A stretch of DNA of 64,000 nt, taken from Camellia lanceoleosa (lineage: Eukaryota; Streptophyta; Magnoliopsida; Ericales; Theaceae). Every line of letters begins with the position of its first letter. Position 1 is the stretch's first letter. Both the position numbers and the translations under genes were made by a program. The notes beneath the pieces were generated by a model that saw only the letters and a program-made list of their open reading frames with translations, ran no database searches and was not told the origin of the DNA. Shown here piece after piece: positions 60,390 through 64,000 of the stretch. The stretch covers positions 124,001 through 188,000 of the forward strand of contig CM045763.1 of NCBI GenBank assembly GCA_025200525.1, given 5' to 3'.

Positions 60390-61471
60390 ATGGGAGAGTA
60401 TGACCACATTTAATGCACTAAAATCATATATCAAGTGATGCTAAATCATCCAAATAGCCCAAGCAATGCATGCTAGTGGACTTAAAACACCAAGCTAGTG
60501 AGCAAAATTGCACTATGGCTATACAAGGCAAAGCATGCATGATCAAGACCACCCAAATCAGACCTAGAGCATGTGAAATCATGGCAAAAAGCATACTAAA
60601 AAAGTGCCAAAACAAGCTAGACCCATAGGCCAAAGTAGTAAGCATGCTAGGCTAGTGAGTGGAATTGCACTACAAGTGTATAAAGCATGCAAGAGGTGAG
60701 TCCACCAGTCAAAATCAGAGTTATAACATGCCAAATTAACGCCAAAAACATGCTTGAACTAAGCTAATTCAAACCACAAGAGCATGCTACTTTGTAAGGC
60801 TAACAAGGGAAATTACACTACAAGTGCAATAAGCATGCAAGAGGTGATCATGATAGACAAAAACAGAGTTATGATAGGTCTGAAAAGTAACAAAAATGAG
60901 CCTAAACAAAGCCACAAAGAGGTAAAAACACATGCCCATTTGATTGGCCACCAACACATGCAAATAAGGAACAAGGAGGGGAGGCCAACCCCTCCTATTT
61001 TGGACCTCAAAACATGGTTTCCACCACTGAAATACCTCTAAATTTCATTGGTGAAAAGGCCAAAAAACTTGGATTTGAAGGTGGTGAGAAGTTGCACAAA
61101 AAGCCTCACAAGCCAAGGAACAAAAAGGGAGAACAACCCCCTAACCAAACAAGGCTCAAACCAACACTTTTAGGACTGAAAAAAAAAAGAGGAAAAATAG
61201 AGGTTTTTTTAGTTCAACACCACCCCAGAAACAGCCCCAAATTAGTTGAAAACTATGGCAAAACAATAGTGCACAAAGAGCTTAAAAGGAATAAGAGGTT
61301 ACCTTTGAAGCACAATAGCAAATCAGCCTCTTTTCTGGGTTTAAACCAGCTTTGAGAGCTCAAAATAGGCTCCAAGGGATCTCAGCCCAATGATGATCAA
61401 GTTTGATCAAGGATGCCTAGGCCAAGGAGAGGTGTATCTCCAAGTATACCTTTTGTATGCACACAAGGGTA

Positions 61472-61497
61472 AGAGAGAGAGAGAGAGAGAGAGAGAG
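61472..61497. repeat. (GA)n microsatellite
   Basis: About 13 GA units; a shorter run lies at 61540-61555. In LTR sense these are CT-rich tracts downstream of the TATA-like GCTATATATGAA at 61620-61631. Confidence 0.9.
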
Positions 61498-62603
61498 CAA
61501 ACTTGAGAGAGAGGCAGAGATTTAGCTCTGAAAATTGTAGAGAGAGAGAGAGAGATTTTAGTGTGAGAAGCTCTCAAACTTGCCAAAATGTTCTAACCCT
61601 TGAATATATGAGATATGGCTTCATATATAGCAAAAGGCAAGAGCTTGGTCAAAAATATCTGAGTTAGAACAGCTGGCACAAGCTGGAAACAGTTGGAGGA
61701 GAAATATCTTCAAAAATTCTGAGTTTGGGTCACTCTTGGCCAACCGATCATCTTTTGTGCGGACCTACTACTTGTGATGGCCGGTCGGCCATCTCCATGG
61801 CCGACAGTGCACATTTGTGGCCGACAGTACATTCTGCTCTGCAGGTCCAACTTCAAACAGGCATAATTCCTTCAAATGGACTCCTTTTCAGGTCACTCTT
61901 ATGTCTAAAATGAAGCACCAGAAGTAAGATTTCCAATGGAGGAAACCTTGCATTAAAATTCCAACTTTGTAAAAAGTTATGCCTCTTTTAGTAAAGGCTA
62001 CTCAATTTCGGTCCAACCGAAATGATGCCCAACTTCAACCAATCATATCTCCCCCATCTGGACTCGGCTTTAGGAGATTCTTGAGTGAAAAATAAAGCCC
62101 CAGAAGTCTTCTTTCCAACGGTGGTGGCATCATAGCTGAACTCCAAAGTTGCAAATAGATAGGCCTGATTTAGTGAGAGTCGCCCGACTCTCTCTTAGCG
62201 ATTCATGCCCATCTTCTTCTTCAATTAGGTTTCTTCCCTCCACTCCTCTTTTCTTCAAATTCAAACCCCTAGATAAGGTGTTTTGAAAGATTTTTCAAAG
62301 ATTTCACCTCTCTTTCATTCATTTCCACTTTGTCCTTGCTTGGTTTGCCAAAAAATGCAACATTTAACAAAATGCGAGCGCCAGAACATCGCAGAAACTT
62401 TGTTTCAAAAATGTTTTGAAAGAGAGGGTTTTAAGGTCTAAAATCTTTGGTCAAAATAGTTTTAGTCCAAAAATGGGGTGTAAGGTTAGGATTTGACTCT
62501 CTCCTTGCCGCAGAAATTGAACCTTTGCACTGCACACCTCATCACCAAGTAAACAATCAGTAGTGCCCAAGTCTTAAGGGTGGTCCAAAATGGGGTGTCT
62601 ACA

Positions 62604-62617
62604 GTTGCCCCTCTTTG
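62604..62617 (-). other. Polypurine tract of the Ogre-like element
   Basis: Minus strand AAAGAGGGGCAAC directly precedes the LTR start TGTAGACACCCC. It shows that the LTR to the left is a 3' LTR and that the element body continues rightwards. Confidence 0.8.
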
Positions 62618-64000
62618 ACAGAGCTCAGAGTCATCAAATGACGTGAGTGAATGTCAAAGCCCAGACTTGGACAAACAAACAAAATACAGATGCAGTTGGT
62701 TGAACCCTTAGGCTACCTACGTATCCCTTTGCAAGGAATCAAACCAACGTAGTTCAGGAGCAGGATGCAAACGATACAATACAACAAAGCAAATGTAAAT
62801 GATATACAATGTAACGAATCAATGCAACTGATATGCAATGTAATTGAGATAATCAAACCACAAACAGTGCAAAACCACACAAATATCATAAAGGGATGGA
62901 GATGCAAAATCAAACTACGTTTAACATAGAAAAGGTACTGGAATCCTCAAACCACAATTCTCTTAGTGGAATAGGCGTGTGCACAGGCAGAACTATGTGT
63001 TTCACAGAAAGAAACAAGTAATTGGGTGGCATGATATAAGTGAGGAATGATTTGCAGAGGAAACATCGTGATCCTACACGCTGAACGCAACAAAACAAAG
63101 TACAATACAATAGATGCAATGGATGCAGTGAATAAGGCACGCGGCCAAACCATATTTCTACCTACAAGGCATGGACACAAGACAGACCATGTCTAACACA
63201 GGAAAGGTGCCGACACCCTCAGACCACAATTCTCTTAGTGGAATAGGAGCGTACACATTAACACAGAACCATGCTTCAACGAAGCAAAGTATGGACGTAT
63301 GCCAAACCAGGCTTAACGTGGAATGGATGCAATGCAATAGATGCATGTGATAGATGCTATATGCAATGCAATAGATGTTATGCAACACTTATGATAGATA
63401 CGATGATGCAGTTAGGAAGCGATGCTCTCGAAAGTACTTTACAGGGACAATCGGCGATGACATCTTATGCTGCTGGGAATCTTCCTCTTCTGCATCTTGC
63501 ATTTCCAAACCACATGTACTACTTTTCTCCCTGACTATGGTCGTAGCTTTCCCTATTCTCCAACAGGGTGACAGACTGGGTTGGTTCAGTATCCAGAATT
63601 GAGGCGCATACCCGCTACCTCAACCTATGGGGCTTCCATACAGATTTCAAGCCGAGGATACACCCCTGGTTATTTAAACCAGACTTTAGTCTCGGAAATC
63701 CCGAACCTTCGCGTTCTAGGCATCGGCCATTCAAACTCCAATTTCCACCGTCTCAGTTGATCTCTTAGGAACTCACCGCTAACACAGGCAGGTGGCTATA
63801 CCAGACCACCGGAAGTCGTTCGGGCACGACAAACACCAAAGGAATTGCACCTTTAGAGGATTTAGGGTCTCCTAGACCAGAGAGTGCACTAGACAGTGCG
63901 AGGCAGAGTGAATGCACAAGACAGTGCTAAACAGGTGCACAAGATAGTGCGATGCAGGTTGAAATGCACAAGACAGTGCTAAACAGGTACACAAGACATT
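62618..64000 (-). mobile_element. 3' untranslated region of the Ogre-like element, repeat-rich
   Basis: No protein domain in either strand. It contains a GGCTACCTACGTATCCC...GGAATCAAACC stretch (62712-62754) of a kind frequent in long plant gypsy elements. A 25-bp unit, ACCACAATTCTCTTAGTGG plus AATAGG, occurs at 62951-62975 and 63223-63247. TGCAATAGATG-type repeats lie near 63330-63380. A run of GCACAAGACAGTGCTAAACAG units fills 63913-64000. Short open frames here are not credible genes. Confidence 0.6.
63913..64000. repeat. Tandem repeat of TGCACAAGACAGTGCTAAACAG-like units
   Basis: Units of 22 bp and longer variants (with GATAGTGCGATGCAGGTTGAAA inserts) run to the window edge. Such arrays in the 3' untranslated part of Ogre-type elements are a known source of satellites. 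Confidence 0.7.

Larger units (their letters stand above)
48665..62603 (-). mobile_element. 3' LTR of an Ogre-like element, about 5.1 kb, split by a nested chromovirus
   Basis: Minus-strand LTR: it begins TGTAGACACCCCATTTT at 62603 and ends GTCTACA at 48665. It is homologous along its length to the solo LTR at 16544-21183 (for example 48861-48970 against 20880-20985). A polypurine tract lies to its right, so it is the 3' LTR and the element body continues past the window. Without the insert at 51571-60384 it is about 5.1 kb, some 0.5 kb longer than the solo copy. It contains (GA)n at 61472-61497 and 61540-61555, and GGCCGGTCGGC-type clusters near 50176-50236 and 61780. Open frames inside it (for example 61014-61355) have no recognisable domain. 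Confidence 0.82.

Noticed and set aside
61014..61355. 113-codon Lys-rich plus-strand frame
   Set aside because: Within the Ogre-like LTR; no homologous open frame in the solo copy and no domain.

Overview
This window looks like plant nuclear DNA from a heterochromatic (pericentromeric or knob-like) region. The evidence is long AT-rich tandem satellite arrays, several nested LTR retrotransposons with plant-type priming sites and clades, and one endogenous geminivirus-like element. I see no host gene I would defend. The satellite, the LTR sequence and their decayed open frames explain almost everything outside positions 40391-43875.

Layout. 1-2785: the 3' end of a Tat-lineage Ty3/gypsy element, with a decayed intron-containing antisense ORF, a polypurine tract and a short 3' LTR. 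2786-16543, 21184-40390, 43874-45173 and 45387-48664: one 89-bp satellite family, roughly 420 monomers, with several higher-order periods. 16544-21183: a 4.6-kb solo LTR (Ogre-like by size and style) inside the satellite, with a near-perfect 5-bp target duplication. 48665-62603: the same LTR family on the minus strand, acting as the 3' LTR of an element that runs off the right edge. This LTR is split by an 8.8-kb chromovirus (Tekay/Del type, minus strand, 51571-60384, target duplication GAAGC) and also carries a small foldback element. 62604-64000: polypurine tract and repeat-rich untranslated region of the outer element.

The most interesting object is 40391-43875, a rearranged endogenous geminivirus-like replicon inside the satellite. 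It carries an uninterrupted 345-residue Rep with all rolling-circle and helicase motifs, overlapping C2/TrAP-like and C3/REn-like frames, a possible C4 frame, a virion-sense V2-like gene, and two inverted copies of a perfect 11-bp stem whose loop contains TAATATTAC. No coat protein gene is visible. The underlying circle, about 2.5 kb, seems closed without one. Internal junctions and both host borders show 2-4 nt of microhomology. The right border abuts a 1.5-kb copy of satellite plus LTR sequence from 3.49 kb away, which suggests a break-repair origin.

A caution on base accuracy: differences between supposedly recent duplicate copies (viral V gene, chromovirus LTRs) fall mainly at CAG/CTG and CG positions. 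This could reflect methylation-linked base-calling error rather than mutation. Some frameshifts should therefore be read with care.
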